DNA of 64,000 bases from Flavobacterium sp. DG2-3 (GTDB lineage Bacteria > Bacteroidota > Bacteroidia > Flavobacteriales > Flavobacteriaceae), in assembly GCF_030730925.1 (NCBI RefSeq), contig NZ_JAVAMB010000007.1:1-64000 (forward strand). The letters run 5' to 3'. The translations under genes were made by a program, and so were the position numbers. Of this stretch, positions 8,270 through 16,919 are shown piece by piece. A model generated the notes under the pieces. That model was not told the DNA's origin. It did no database searches and worked only from the letters and a program-made list of their open reading frames with translations. How positions within the stretch are numbered: position 1 is the first letter of the stretch; each line of letters begins with the position of its first letter.

Positions 8270-8368
8270 AATTTGGGTTAATCCCTTGTAAACACAGGGG
8301 TTAAAGAGGTTAACGACTTGTATTTTACACGCCATAATTCTACATTTATTAACCTAAAACATTGAATT

Positions 8369-9676
8369 ATGTTAGAAAGCAGCTTTGGGTTGGTTTTCTT
8401 TTTGAAAATCCCCCGCAATGACAGTAAGATTAGAACCGTCTACTTCAGAATTACCGTGGACGGCATTCCAAAGGAAGCATCAACCAAAAGAAAATGGGAC
8501 ATTACCCGATGGGATCAAAAAATGGAAAGGGCAGTCGGCAGCAAGGAAGATGCAAAATCGCTGAACTTCTTTTTAGACTCATTGACCTTAAAGATTAATG
8601 AGATCAAAACGGAAATGATGTACAGCGGCAAATCTATCACAGCTGAAAAAGTAATGGATCAGGTTCTGGGAAGAACTGCGCCAAAGGTGAAAGTCCTTGA
8701 AGAATTTCAAAAGCACAACGATGAGATGGAAGCGCTGCTTGGAAAAGGATATGCAAAAGGCACCCTTGAGCGCTTTACAATCACTAAAAACCATCTCACG
8801 TCATTTATCAAACTTAAATTCAAAAAGGATGATCATGAATTTGAAGATTTAAATCTGGAGTTTGTTAAGGATTTTGAATTTTACCTTAGAACAGTTCGCG
8901 AATGCAGCAATAATACAACACTGAAATACATTGCCAACTTCAAGAAAATTGTTATCCGAGCCATTGACAATGAAATTATCAGTAAAGACCCGTTTAAAAA
9001 CTTTAAGGGACGAAAAACCAAATTGGTGAAAAAACCTATTACCACGCAGGAATTATATGAACTGGAGAAACATTATTTTACGACAGACAGACTTGATGTA
9101 GTAAGAGATGTTTTTGTATTCCAATGCTACACAGGACTGGCTTATATTGATGCATTTCAATTAAAGAAAACCGATATTAAGAAAGGAATTGATGGCAATC
9201 TATGGATAATGTCTCAAAGGCAGAAAACCAATTCATCATTTAACGTGCCTCTTCTTCCCCAGGCACTAAAAATAATTGAAAAGTACAAAGACCATCCCCT
9301 CTGTCTTCAGCGCGGCACGGTACTGCCTGTTTCTTCCAATCAGAAAATGAACGAGTATTTGAAAGAAGTTGCAAACTTATGCGGTTTTGCTTTTACGCTC
9401 AACACACATATGGCCCGCCGAACTTTCGGAAGTACGGTAACCCTCAATAACAATGTCCCAATTAATGTAGTAAAGGAACTTCTCGGACATTCATCGGTAA
9501 AACAGACAGAAGCATACGCCATCACAGAACAGGCAACTATCGGGCGGGAAATGTCTATTTTGAATAAAAAACTGAACAAGACCAAGTCCAAAATATCTAA
9601 GCCAGACCTGGAGATTCTTACAAGACTGGAAAAAGAGATACAGGCTATCAAAAAGAAATATAACATTTCTTCTTGA
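8369..9676 (+). CDS. Tyrosine-type site-specific recombinase (integrase of the conjugative element)
   Basis: A 435-residue integrase with an N-terminal arm-binding domain (about 1-95), a SAM-like core-binding domain (about 105-210) and a C-terminal catalytic domain. Visible catalytic residues are Lys286 (RQKTN), His347 and Arg350 (HMAR), His374 (LLGHSS) and the nucleophile Tyr383 (TEAYA). The first catalytic arginine, normally in TGLR, is replaced by Ala258 in TGLAYID, as is usual in the CTnDOT IntDOT group. It should integrate and excise the element at or near the tRNA-Tyr gene. It is transcribed inward and converges with the minus-strand block at a 17-bp terminator. Confidence 0.92.
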   Translation: MLESSFGLVFFLKIPRNDSKIRTVYFRITVDGIPKEASTKRKWDITRWDQKMERAVGSKEDAKSLNFFLDSLTLKINEIKTEMMYSGKSITAEKVMDQVLGRTAPKVKVLEEFQKHNDEMEALLGKGYAKGTLERFTITKNHLTSFIKLKFKKDDHEFEDLNLEFVKDFEFYLRTVRECSNNTTLKYIANFKKIVIRAIDNEIISKDPFKNFKGRKTKLVKKPITTQELYELEKHYFTTDRLDVVRDVFVFQCYTGLAYIDAFQLKKTDIKKGIDGNLWIMSQRQKTNSSFNVPLLPQALKIIEKYKDHPLCLQRGTVLPVSSNQKMNEYLKEVANLCGFAFTLNTHMARRTFGSTVTLNNNVPINVVKELLGHSSVKQTEAYAITEQATIGREMSILNKKLNKTKSKISKPDLEILTRLEKEIQAIKKKYNISS

Positions 9677-9706
9677 TCAATAATTTCAAGATATAATTTA
9701 ATTAAA

Positions 9707-9743
9707 AAAGGGATTATCTCAAATATTTTGAGATAATCCCTTT
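9707..9743. terminator. Bidirectional terminator with 17-bp perfect stem
   Basis: A 17-bp perfect inverted repeat (9707-9723 and 9727-9743) with a 3-base loop and A/T flanks lies between the convergent integrase and 108-residue genes. It overlaps the last codons of the minus-strand gene. Confidence 0.85.
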
Positions 9744-10045
9744 CTGCATAGTCTTACTTCGCTTTTATAGCCTGGATGATAAGACGGTTTGTATTTTATG
9801 TATCCTAAATCCTGAAGCTGTTTGAAATATTTGTGATAAGTTGGTAATGTGTTCACATGCGACAGCTCCATAATCTTGCTGCGGCTGACTTTTATCCTCT
9901 TTCTCTCCCCCTGCCTATATCCTAATCCTAATATGGCTGTTAAAATTGACAGATGCCAGACATTAAGTTTGGGATCATCAATGTAGATTGACAAATAATC
10001 CATAATATGTTTCTCTTTTATTCTATTATTTCTTTTCATCATCAA
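9719..10045 (-). CDS. Winged-helix-like protein A of the element
   Basis: A 108-residue protein with a helix-turn-helix-like middle (ILTAILGLGYRQ..IKVSRSKIMELSHVNTLPTYHKYFKQLQDLGYIKYKP) and basic residues throughout. It is paralogous to the protein at 10317-10625: both share the spaced pattern TYHK...K.L...GYI.Y.P. The three genes in this corner (A, excisionase-like, B) lie where element-encoded control of excision is usually found. A role in controlling excision or transfer is inference. It overlaps the next gene upstream by 20 bases. Confidence 0.65.
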   Translation of the reverse strand: MMMKRNNRIKEKHIMDYLSIYIDDPKLNVWHLSILTAILGLGYRQGERKRIKVSRSKIMELSHVNTLPTYHKYFKQLQDLGYIKYKPSYHPGYKSEVRLCRKGLSQNI

Positions 10046-10301
10046 ATAGTTTTAAAAGATCTTCTCTGCTGTAATAATAGGAACCAAGGACTTTTTTAAA
10101 ACGTACTTTCTGTGATATCCTAAGATTTTGGACTGAACCGGCAGATATATCAAGCAGTTTTCTCACTGACTTGCTTTTAATCCATAAAGATTCGGTAGTA
10201 TCTTTCACTGGTGGAATTGCTTGTGAAATCAGTGTACGCATGGACTCAGTCAGCATCAGTCCAAATTGTCTTAAATCGTCTTTTGTTAGAAAATCTTCCA
10301 T
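10026..10301 (-). CDS. Excisionase-like helix-turn-helix protein
   Basis: 91 residues; the C-terminal half has the excisionase/MerR-like pattern WIKSKSVRKLLDISAGSVQNLRISQKVRFKKVLGSYYYSREDLLKLF, typical of small DNA-bending Xis proteins of Bacteroidetes elements. The N-terminus is a helical tail. It probably acts with the integrase at the element ends. Overlaps the following gene (10045) by 20 bases. Confidence 0.75.
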   Translation of the reverse strand: MEDFLTKDDLRQFGLMLTESMRTLISQAIPPVKDTTESLWIKSKSVRKLLDISAGSVQNLRISQKVRFKKVLGSYYYSREDLLKLFDDEKK

Positions 10302-10316
10302 ACTTCTAAAATTATA

Positions 10317-10625
10317 TTATTCTACATGAAAATAGATACTGCTTCTTTTATTTTTATTTTTTGTAGGAACATAGACTATGTATCCATAAGAATCCAGTTC
10401 CTTCATACATTTATGATAAGTCTTTGGAGAAACCACTTTAGCGATATTCTGAATTTCTAGACTGTAAGCCTGTATAGGATTGATAAAGTCTTTAGTGGCA
10501 CGAAACTGAAGCAGTGCAGCAAATATCGCGATATGGGTCGTTCCGATCCGAAAGTCATTTTCAATAGCTTGAAAAAAAATGGTTGCGATTTTAATACTAT
10601 CCATAGTATGGCTTTTATTGCTCAA
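10317..10625 (-). CDS. Winged-helix-like protein B of the element
   Basis: A 102-residue paralogue of the protein at 9719-10045, with the same order of elements: a helix pair (THIAIFAALLQFRATKDFI), a recognition-helix-like segment (NIAKVVSPKTYHKCMKELDSYGYIVYVP) and a basic end. Its start overlaps the stop of the 343-residue gene by 4 bases (ATGA), so it belongs to the same transcript. Function by analogy only: DNA binding, probably regulatory. Confidence 0.65.
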   Translation of the reverse strand: MSNKSHTMDSIKIATIFFQAIENDFRIGTTHIAIFAALLQFRATKDFINPIQAYSLEIQNIAKVVSPKTYHKCMKELDSYGYIVYVPTKNKNKRSSIYFHVE

Positions 10626-11653
10626 AATTTAGGTGTCAACTTTTTCGGAGCTCGTTCAAATTGCATGTCAGATTTCTTTACCTGCTGGACTTTACAGCCA
10701 CTTTGTAACTCCCTCAAACTAATCTTCTGCATCCTGTCATTATAAAACGTGAGTGTCTTAAAACGCGGATTTGCTTCTAAAAAAACCTTCATTTCTCTCC
10801 CTTCAATAAGCAGTACCGCCTCTTCACGTCTACCTTTTTTTAAAGAATTTGCAAGGGATTCAAATGAGTCGTCGTCATCACCTTTAAGTGGAAGGGTATT
10901 TAACACATTGCTGAGATTAAACTTGTAAGCTTCTGGATATTCGTGCAAGCGGTAGTTATCCAGTTTATCTTTGTCATAAAAATTGAATTGTTTCCACGTA
11001 CCGTTTTTAAGCACTGCTCTTCCGGCCAGCATATTGTATGCTTCCTCGGCATTAAAACTCCCAGATTTATCATATTTAAAAAAGTGCGAGCTGTAGCCTG
11101 ATGGCGAAGAAAAATCCCTGAGTATTGAACTGAATCCGTTAAACTTGTACGTACCCTGCTCATCCTTACCAAAAGACAATGAATGTTCCATCGTCTCATT
11201 TTCTGAGATATGATACGAAACGGGAACATCAAAATTTAACTGCTCATCTTTCATAAGGTCCAAAACTTTCATGTATGAATCGTGAAACCCGCTGTTTTTA
11301 AGCTGGTCTTCTATAGATTTTTGATTCAGTTCCCTTTCCCTTAAATACTCGGGTTTATCTTTTCTTTCAAAACCGGCGGCAATAATAGCTTCATTAAATA
11401 ATCTGTGAACCATATTAGGATATATTTTCCGGCTCACATTTCTAAATTCATCCTTCACCAAGCGCAAAGTCATAATTTCATCCAAGGCTTTAGTCTTCTT
11501 ATATTTAAAAAGAAGCAATTTTAAGAACTTCAGCTTCTCAATTTGTATTGAACGCTCAATCCGCGGGCTTTTTTCAAATATCGACTTTAATTTTTCCTCC
11601 TTAGAAAGCCATACTTTAATCTCATTTTTTACTCTATTATTTTCAGTTGGCAT
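10622..11653 (-). CDS. Element hypothetical protein with C-terminal DUF3945-like module
   Basis: A soluble 343-residue protein. The N-terminal third is helical and basic. The C-terminal two thirds share several blocks with the next gene: DQLKNSGF, EAYNMLAGRAV, ANSLKKGRREEAV and EANPRFKTLTFYNDRMQKI. The ANPxFKTLxxYDxxMQRI block recalls DUF3945-type proteins of Bacteroidetes conjugative transposons, whose function is not established. Located downstream of traN, where traO-traQ would be expected in CTnDOT. Confidence 0.6.
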   Translation of the reverse strand: MPTENNRVKNEIKVWLSKEEKLKSIFEKSPRIERSIQIEKLKFLKLLLFKYKKTKALDEIMTLRLVKDEFRNVSRKIYPNMVHRLFNEAIIAAGFERKDKPEYLRERELNQKSIEDQLKNSGFHDSYMKVLDLMKDEQLNFDVPVSYHISENETMEHSLSFGKDEQGTYKFNGFSSILRDFSSPSGYSSHFFKYDKSGSFNAEEAYNMLAGRAVLKNGTWKQFNFYDKDKLDNYRLHEYPEAYKFNLSNVLNTLPLKGDDDDSFESLANSLKKGRREEAVLLIEGREMKVFLEANPRFKTLTFYNDRMQKISLRELQSGCKVQQVKKSDMQFERAPKKLTPKF

Positions 11654-11658
11654 AACTA

Positions 11659-12462
11659 TTAAATTGATCTGCTTGCTGTCTTAGAACGCGAATTCTTAGT
11701 CTGCTCTTTCTCTGCAGGTTCATCATCGCTATTGCTCTGCGCTTCACTCTTTTCTTTTGACTGGGACTGTTTTTCAGTTTTGCTTTCCCGATCATTAATC
11801 CTCTGCATTGAAGAGTCATAAACTTTAAGGGTCTTAAACTGGGGATTAGCTTCCACAAACTGTTTTCGCTCCTCACCGCCCACCACAAAAGTTACAGACT
11901 GCAGGTTTCCCTTTTTAAGGGAATTCATTAAATCTTCTTTATACTGTGGTGTTAACAGCTCTTTTATTGAATGTTTTTCCAAAGCAGCTTCCAGATCGTA
12001 GCCATAATTCTGATGATAATGCTGCAATTTAAAATTTCCATTATCGTCACTGTTTTTAAAGTCGAATTTAATCCAGCAATTATAAGTCTCGCCTTCCTTA
12101 GTTTTTAAATCCTTATTGACTGACCTTCCCTCCATCAAATTATATGCTTCTTTGAGGGTAATGCTGGTGTTATCATTATTAATATAAAAAGTCTGCTCTA
12201 ATCCCGGCTTATTTTCCTCTTTCTGCAGATTAACCTTATAGGAATTAAAAAAACACATATCACTCTGATCGGACTTTTTAAAATTCAACTCAACAGTCAC
12301 AGTATCCTTGTTAGGAACACCATTATTCATAATGCCGGTATGGATTATTTTAAAATCCTTATCCCCTTTCAAAATATTCTCTCTTAATTCAGCATCAAAA
12401 GTTTCTCCAAATCCAGTATACTTTAACTGGTCTTTCAGATATTGCAAATTTTTCTCGTTCAT
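11659..12462 (-). CDS. Element hypothetical protein, paralogue of the 343-aa protein
   Basis: 267 residues, no signal peptide. It shares with its neighbour the blocks DQLKYTGF, KEAYNLMEGRSV, MNSLKKGNLQSV and EANPQFKTLKVYDSSMQRI, and it ends in a disordered Lys/Ser/Glu/Gln-rich tail of about 45 residues. It lacks the basic N-terminal extension of the 343-residue protein. The two are 5 bases apart. Role unknown. Confidence 0.6.
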   Translation of the reverse strand: MNEKNLQYLKDQLKYTGFGETFDAELRENILKGDKDFKIIHTGIMNNGVPNKDTVTVELNFKKSDQSDMCFFNSYKVNLQKEENKPGLEQTFYINNDNTSITLKEAYNLMEGRSVNKDLKTKEGETYNCWIKFDFKNSDDNGNFKLQHYHQNYGYDLEAALEKHSIKELLTPQYKEDLMNSLKKGNLQSVTFVVGGEERKQFVEANPQFKTLKVYDSSMQRINDRESKTEKQSQSKEKSEAQSNSDDEPAEKEQTKNSRSKTASRSI

Positions 12463-12489
12463 GATCTTTACATTTAAAATTAGTATTTC

Positions 12490-13320
12490 TTATAGGTTAA
12501 CCAGAATTTCAAGATTTATCAGGTTCCTGTTTTTTATATCCAGCTCCAGATGCCTGCCTCCGTTTTTCTCAAAGACCTGTATCGTAAATTTTTTCTTCTC
12601 GGGTATTGTAAATTTAGGCATGGCAAATACAGCAGTGATTTCAGATTTATCAGAAATCCGGTTGAAATCACTAGTATTAAAAAGCGGTATAATCTCTATT
12701 TCCTGTGATGCCGTACGTTTCGATTTTCTCTGGTCACGGATAAAAAAACGCAGCTGGTCGACATCGTAATTAATTTTAGAATCATTGCCTAAAAAAACTC
12801 TGAAGTACATTATGTCCTGATGGATAAAAATACCATCAACTTTCATTTCTATTTCCGATTTTCTTGAATTAAGTCCGCTTACCCTGTTTTTCTTAGTTAA
12901 TGCCAGTATTGCATAATCCTTTATTTCTTTCTGGTTTTCATTCTCCAGCGAAAACAGCAGCTGTTTATCATCCGCATTTCGCAGTCCGGCATCGATATTT
13001 AAAGTCGGACACAAATCGTCAAAGTTCAATATGAAACTGTAAAGCTTACCATCTGAGGTAACTACCGTTAGGTTAGTCTGCTGAAAATTCTGTTTTCCTG
13101 CTTTTAGAAGAAGTATATTTTCAACTCCTTTAGCTTTCTGCACAAGAACATCACGGCTGCCGATATCAAGACTTTTAACAGCGTAGGGAAATAAGATACT
13201 GGTGGTTTTTGAATAGCCTAACTGTATGTTGTTATATTCAGATTTTGAATTATACTGGCTGTATACTGAAACTGCTATCAGAAAAATGCAGATATTTATT
13301 AATAGATGTATTTTTTTCAT
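12490..13320 (-). CDS. traN: Conjugative transposon protein TraN (VirB9-like)
   Basis: 276 residues from ATG 13320. The frame runs further up, but MKKIHLLINICIFLIAVSVYSQ is a clean signal peptide and fits the family start. TraN of Bacteroidetes elements (DUF4138) is an exported, beta-rich core protein of the mating-pair apparatus. It follows traM at a gap of 16 bases and closes the traE-traN operon. Confidence 0.85.
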   Translation of the reverse strand: MKKIHLLINICIFLIAVSVYSQYNSKSEYNNIQLGYSKTTSILFPYAVKSLDIGSRDVLVQKAKGVENILLLKAGKQNFQQTNLTVVTSDGKLYSFILNFDDLCPTLNIDAGLRNADDKQLLFSLENENQKEIKDYAILALTKKNRVSGLNSRKSEIEMKVDGIFIHQDIMYFRVFLGNDSKINYDVDQLRFFIRDQRKSKRTASQEIEIIPLFNTSDFNRISDKSEITAVFAMPKFTIPEKKKFTIQVFEKNGGRHLELDIKNRNLINLEILVNL

Positions 13321-13336
13321 TTTGAATAGTTTACAG

Positions 13337-14626
13337 TTATTTTTGATTCTTTTCCTTTTCATCATACAGAAGCACTTTGTAGCCAGCTTTAACTGCAACT
13401 TTAATAAGCTTTACTTTTTTGCTCAAAAGTGTTTTTGCCGCCTCCACTCCCATACCGGCAGCCTGAGCTCCCCATGAATCACTTAATCCCGCAATTCCGA
13501 TACTCTGCATCGATCTGTCTGCAGATGCTTTAGCAACGTCCCTGTTAATAGTTCCTGGGATGTAAATGCCTTTTATGCCGTCTATGTCAAAAACTGAAAG
13601 CTCCACAGGGAATATGGAATTCTGGTATTTTATTGCACTAATCTTTATCTCAAGTCTTTCTCCTTTTAAAGATGCTGTTCCGAAAACAAAACTGTTTCTT
13701 GGAATTAAAACTCCATTTATAAAAACATCATTTACAAGTCTGATTTTTACAATTGAGCCATTTACAATGGTCTGTGTTTCGTGTACTGCACCTTCAACTG
13801 CGTTTTGAAGTTCTTCATTTGCATTGTCTTCTTCAAGAGGATAAAAAGAATTTCCATTATCTTCTTTAGGGGATTGCATCCCGCCCTGTAAAGAAGTGAG
13901 GTTTTCTTCTCCAGCTTTTCTAGTTACAGAATAAACTTTTCCTTCGTGAAGCTTCGAATTCTGCCTAAGTTTTTCCTGAACACGTTCAGGATGCTGTATG
14001 TCCAAAATATTTTCAAGCATCCCGCCTAACTGCGCGAGCTCGGGATCAGGTTCAGAGGGCGCGCTCATAGCGGTCATTAGCTGCTCCAAGTTTTTCAATT
14101 CCTCTGATTCGCCGAATGGAGGCTTTGAGTATTGAAACTCTCTCATGTCCTGAGTATGGTTATTTGTTTTAGGAGGCTCGGCAATTGCTTTCTGCAGGGC
14201 CTGCAGCTTCTGATATATCTTCTGGTCATTCTCTGTCTTAAAAGAACTTGTATTCAAACCTCCCTTTTTATGATTGCCCAACATTTCTGTTGAATCAATA
14301 TAATTTTCTGCTTCAAGATTAATTTCATCTTCCATAGCCCTCAAATAATTCGGATCTTTTTTCTTTTGTTCCAGAAGCTTTATCGAATCAATTGATGCCT
14401 GATCATAGTAGCTCATCTTATCTAAACTGGAATCTTCCTTTAATTTTGGATTTGGAAGCAGCATATTAAAACCTCGTTTTTTGTCCTCTGAAACAAACGT
14501 TTCTACGCCTTTTCCGCCTCCAAGCACCCAGAAGAGCGTCGTTACAAAAGGCAGGATAAGTAAAGGAAGAACAGGAAACATTTTTCGATTCTTTCTATCT
14601 TTTACTGAAAGTCTTTGATTTTCCAT
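13337..14626 (-). CDS. traM: Conjugative transposon protein TraM (VirB10-like)
   Basis: 429 residues. A short cytoplasmic N-terminus, one membrane segment at about 17-37 (FPVLPLLILPFVTTLFWVLG), a long charged spacer with Pro- and Gln-rich stretches, and a C-terminal beta domain (VKIRLVNDVFINGVLIPRNSFVFG) ending in an alpha-rich tail. The architecture is that of VirB10/TraM, which spans the periplasm and connects inner- and outer-membrane parts of the transfer channel. Directly after traL (4-base gap). Confidence 0.88.
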   Translation of the reverse strand: MENQRLSVKDRKNRKMFPVLPLLILPFVTTLFWVLGGGKGVETFVSEDKKRGFNMLLPNPKLKEDSSLDKMSYYDQASIDSIKLLEQKKKDPNYLRAMEDEINLEAENYIDSTEMLGNHKKGGLNTSSFKTENDQKIYQKLQALQKAIAEPPKTNNHTQDMREFQYSKPPFGESEELKNLEQLMTAMSAPSEPDPELAQLGGMLENILDIQHPERVQEKLRQNSKLHEGKVYSVTRKAGEENLTSLQGGMQSPKEDNGNSFYPLEEDNANEELQNAVEGAVHETQTIVNGSIVKIRLVNDVFINGVLIPRNSFVFGTASLKGERLEIKISAIKYQNSIFPVELSVFDIDGIKGIYIPGTINRDVAKASADRSMQSIGIAGLSDSWGAQAAGMGVEAAKTLLSKKVKLIKVAVKAGYKVLLYDEKEKNQK

Positions 14627-14630
14627 ATTT

Positions 14631-15083
14631 TTATTTTTTTTTATTAGCTGTATTATTTTCTGCGGATTCCATAATGCTGTAAAAATCTTCAGCTCTTGAA
14701 GTATCTATCTTATATAAGTAGATTGGAGGTGTAGTATTTATAACACTGTCTATATACCTGCTGATATAAGGCTTTTTTATATTTCCTTCAAATGCGGTAT
14801 CCATAAAATAAGGTTCGAACACCAGGTCATTATAGACAGATTTAATAGCTGATACTCCATCAATACTAATCGATTCAGTACTATTTATCAAAAACCCTCT
14901 AACTGCTGTATAAAAACAAAGAGTCGTTCCCAGTATGATGAAAAAGATCAGAAAAAAGTAAAGCTGTGATTTAGATAGATCTTTAGTAAGGCTATTCATT
15001 TTTCTCACCCACCACAACTTAAGCATTACGTAAAACCGTAAATCTTTTTGAACCTGATTCTCTTTTCTCAATATGCTTTTCAT
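14631..15083 (-). CDS. traL: Conjugation membrane protein, TraL position
   Basis: 150 residues with one transmembrane helix (about 40-60, QLYFFLIFFIILGTTLCFYT) and a periplasmic C-terminus. The name rests mainly on its place between traK and traM in the conserved order. It overlaps traK by 4 bases. An alternative start is MNSLTKDL (residue 29), which would shorten the cytoplasmic tail. Confidence 0.65.
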   Translation of the reverse strand: MKSILRKENQVQKDLRFYVMLKLWWVRKMNSLTKDLSKSQLYFFLIFFIILGTTLCFYTAVRGFLINSTESISIDGVSAIKSVYNDLVFEPYFMDTAFEGNIKKPYISRYIDSVINTTPPIYLYKIDTSRAEDFYSIMESAENNTANKKK

Positions 15084-15703
15084 GGCTTTCTGTTTAGAGC
15101 TCCCAGATCTTTGTTTTCAAGTGTATTGAACCTTTCAATCAGAAAACCATGCGGATTATTATCACTCCTTGAAACATTTCGCAGCTTTCCTTCTGTTATC
15201 AGGTTTCTGCTCAGTATACTTGTAGTCCTTATGATGTTCTGCTTGGCAAAACATTTAAAGCGGTACGGATATTCTTCAATATCAATTTTTATGCTGTCAA
15301 TGATAACAGTCTGGCTGATATTGCCTGAAATGATTCCTGAATAGTATCCATTTTCTTTCAGATCGTCATAGATGCGCTTGACCGAATTATCAGCCAGATA
15401 AAGTGCTTTTGTTATATTGGTTTTAATTACTCTATCATCAGGATCCAGACTGAAGAAATAATGGTGGAAAGTCCTGACATGATCCCTGGCCTCCACTGGA
15501 ACATTATCTTTACGGTCTGATGCGTAAGCTTCCAGAGCCTTTCCATTTGCAAGAATATAAACCTTATCCTGCATCGATGCTACAGAACTGAAACTTTTGA
15601 AAATCGCATAAAACGTTATGATCGTACTGCCTGCAACAACCAGCATAGTAAATCCCCTGACATGACGGAAAGCTGTATCTATATTTTTCATCTTGTTAAA
15701 CAT
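15080..15703 (-). CDS. traK: Conjugative transposon protein TraK (VirB8-like)
   Basis: 207 residues: a short N-terminus (MFNKMKNIDTAFRHVRGFT), one membrane helix at about 18-36 and a periplasmic domain with the TraK-like segment DNSVKRIYDDLKENGYYSGIISGNISQ. It is expected in the inner-membrane platform of the transfer machine. 12 bases after traJ, 4-base overlap with traL. Confidence 0.88.
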   Translation of the reverse strand: MFNKMKNIDTAFRHVRGFTMLVVAGSTIITFYAIFKSFSSVASMQDKVYILANGKALEAYASDRKDNVPVEARDHVRTFHHYFFSLDPDDRVIKTNITKALYLADNSVKRIYDDLKENGYYSGIISGNISQTVIIDSIKIDIEEYPYRFKCFAKQNIIRTTSILSRNLITEGKLRNVSRSDNNPHGFLIERFNTLENKDLGALNRKP

Positions 15704-15715
15704 AGCTGTATGTTT

Positions 15716-16909
15716 TTAATTTTTAGAATTTCCTTTGAGTCTTTCGCTCATGTAACTTCCTTTATCTTCAAAATAAGGCGAAGATGTCGATGACGATGAC
15801 ATGCTCTGGCTCATCTTTCCTGCAGAATTTCCCATCGCATCCATTACCATTCCTGCCCCAGTCGCCGCACCGCCAATTACAGAAGAAGTTGAACCGCCAA
15901 ATAAGCTGGTCACTTTCTGTCCCAGAGCACTTCCGCCTGAAGCATGTACAATATAATTGGCAACCGAAGGAACAGTGAAGTATCCGACAATACCTATGAT
16001 CATAAAAATCAAGTATCCGATATCGGTCCTGCTGAAAAATGTATCACCTGATGTATTGATCTGAGAGATATCGAGTCTCAGCATCTGTTCTTGAATCTTC
16101 CCGATAATACTTCCAAAAATATTGGCAACAGGCAGCCACAGATAGATATTGATATACCTGGCCAGCCAGACCGTAAGGGTATGCTGGAATCCGTCAAATA
16201 CCGCAATTCCAAACACCAGAGGCCCTAAAATGGAAAGCACTACCAGCTGAAAAGTCCGCAGGGTATCGATACACAATGAAGAGGCCTCAAATAGAATCCG
16301 CAGCACCTCGCTTACCCACTCCTTAACCGAATTCCTGAAACTGTATGAGGCTTTCTCCATAGCAAACTTTACATCATTCCCTATTCCTTCCATAAGTCCT
16401 TCATCAGAAGGATCCGCTCCATCATGGGTATATTTATGCCATCTGTCCCGGTCACCCGTTCCAAGAACGCCTACATACATTTTCCATGGAGCGCTTTCCT
16501 TCACTGCTTTTTCTTTTTCCCTTAATAGGATTTCAATTGCTTTATTGGAACCCTGCACCATAGAAGCCGTTGCTGTAACGGTAGGCTTCATGACCCCGTT
16601 AATGAGTACAAGCACTGAAGGGAAAATCATAATGCAGAAACCAATTACAAACGGCCGGAAAAGCGGATAAAAATCAATTGGCTCAGCATTGGCAATATGG
16701 CGCCAGACCCTTGAAGCAATGTAGAATAGTGTCCCAAATCCAGCCAGCCCCTGCCCTACGCCCATAAGATTGCTGCAGAGCGGCATCATTTCATCATAAA
16801 GCTGTTCGAGAACGCTATGAAGGCTGCCGATGTTATCTCCAAGTCCCTGAGCTGAAACCGCAGCGGGAATCGTGAAAAGTAAAAAAGCTGTTTTAAAAAT
16901 TTTTATCAT
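15716..16909 (-). CDS. traJ: Conjugative transposon protein TraJ (VirB6-like)
   Basis: 397 residues: signal peptide (MIKIFKTAFLLFTIPAAVSAQG), at least five hydrophobic segments and a Ser/Gly-rich C-terminal tail. The segment LRTFQLVVLSILGPLVFGIAVFDGFQHTLTVWLARYIN is the conserved polytopic core of TraJ proteins. It forms the inner-membrane channel part and belongs to the same operon as its neighbours. Confidence 0.9.
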   Translation of the reverse strand: MIKIFKTAFLLFTIPAAVSAQGLGDNIGSLHSVLEQLYDEMMPLCSNLMGVGQGLAGFGTLFYIASRVWRHIANAEPIDFYPLFRPFVIGFCIMIFPSVLVLINGVMKPTVTATASMVQGSNKAIEILLREKEKAVKESAPWKMYVGVLGTGDRDRWHKYTHDGADPSDEGLMEGIGNDVKFAMEKASYSFRNSVKEWVSEVLRILFEASSLCIDTLRTFQLVVLSILGPLVFGIAVFDGFQHTLTVWLARYINIYLWLPVANIFGSIIGKIQEQMLRLDISQINTSGDTFFSRTDIGYLIFMIIGIVGYFTVPSVANYIVHASGGSALGQKVTSLFGGSTSSVIGGAATGAGMVMDAMGNSAGKMSQSMSSSSTSSPYFEDKGSYMSERLKGNSKN

Positions 16910-16919
16910 GTCAATTGAT

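Noticed and set aside
7881-8335. Minus-strand frames across tRNA-Tyr and the arm sites
   Set aside because: They cover a tRNA, a terminator and integrase binding sites and have no protein-like composition.
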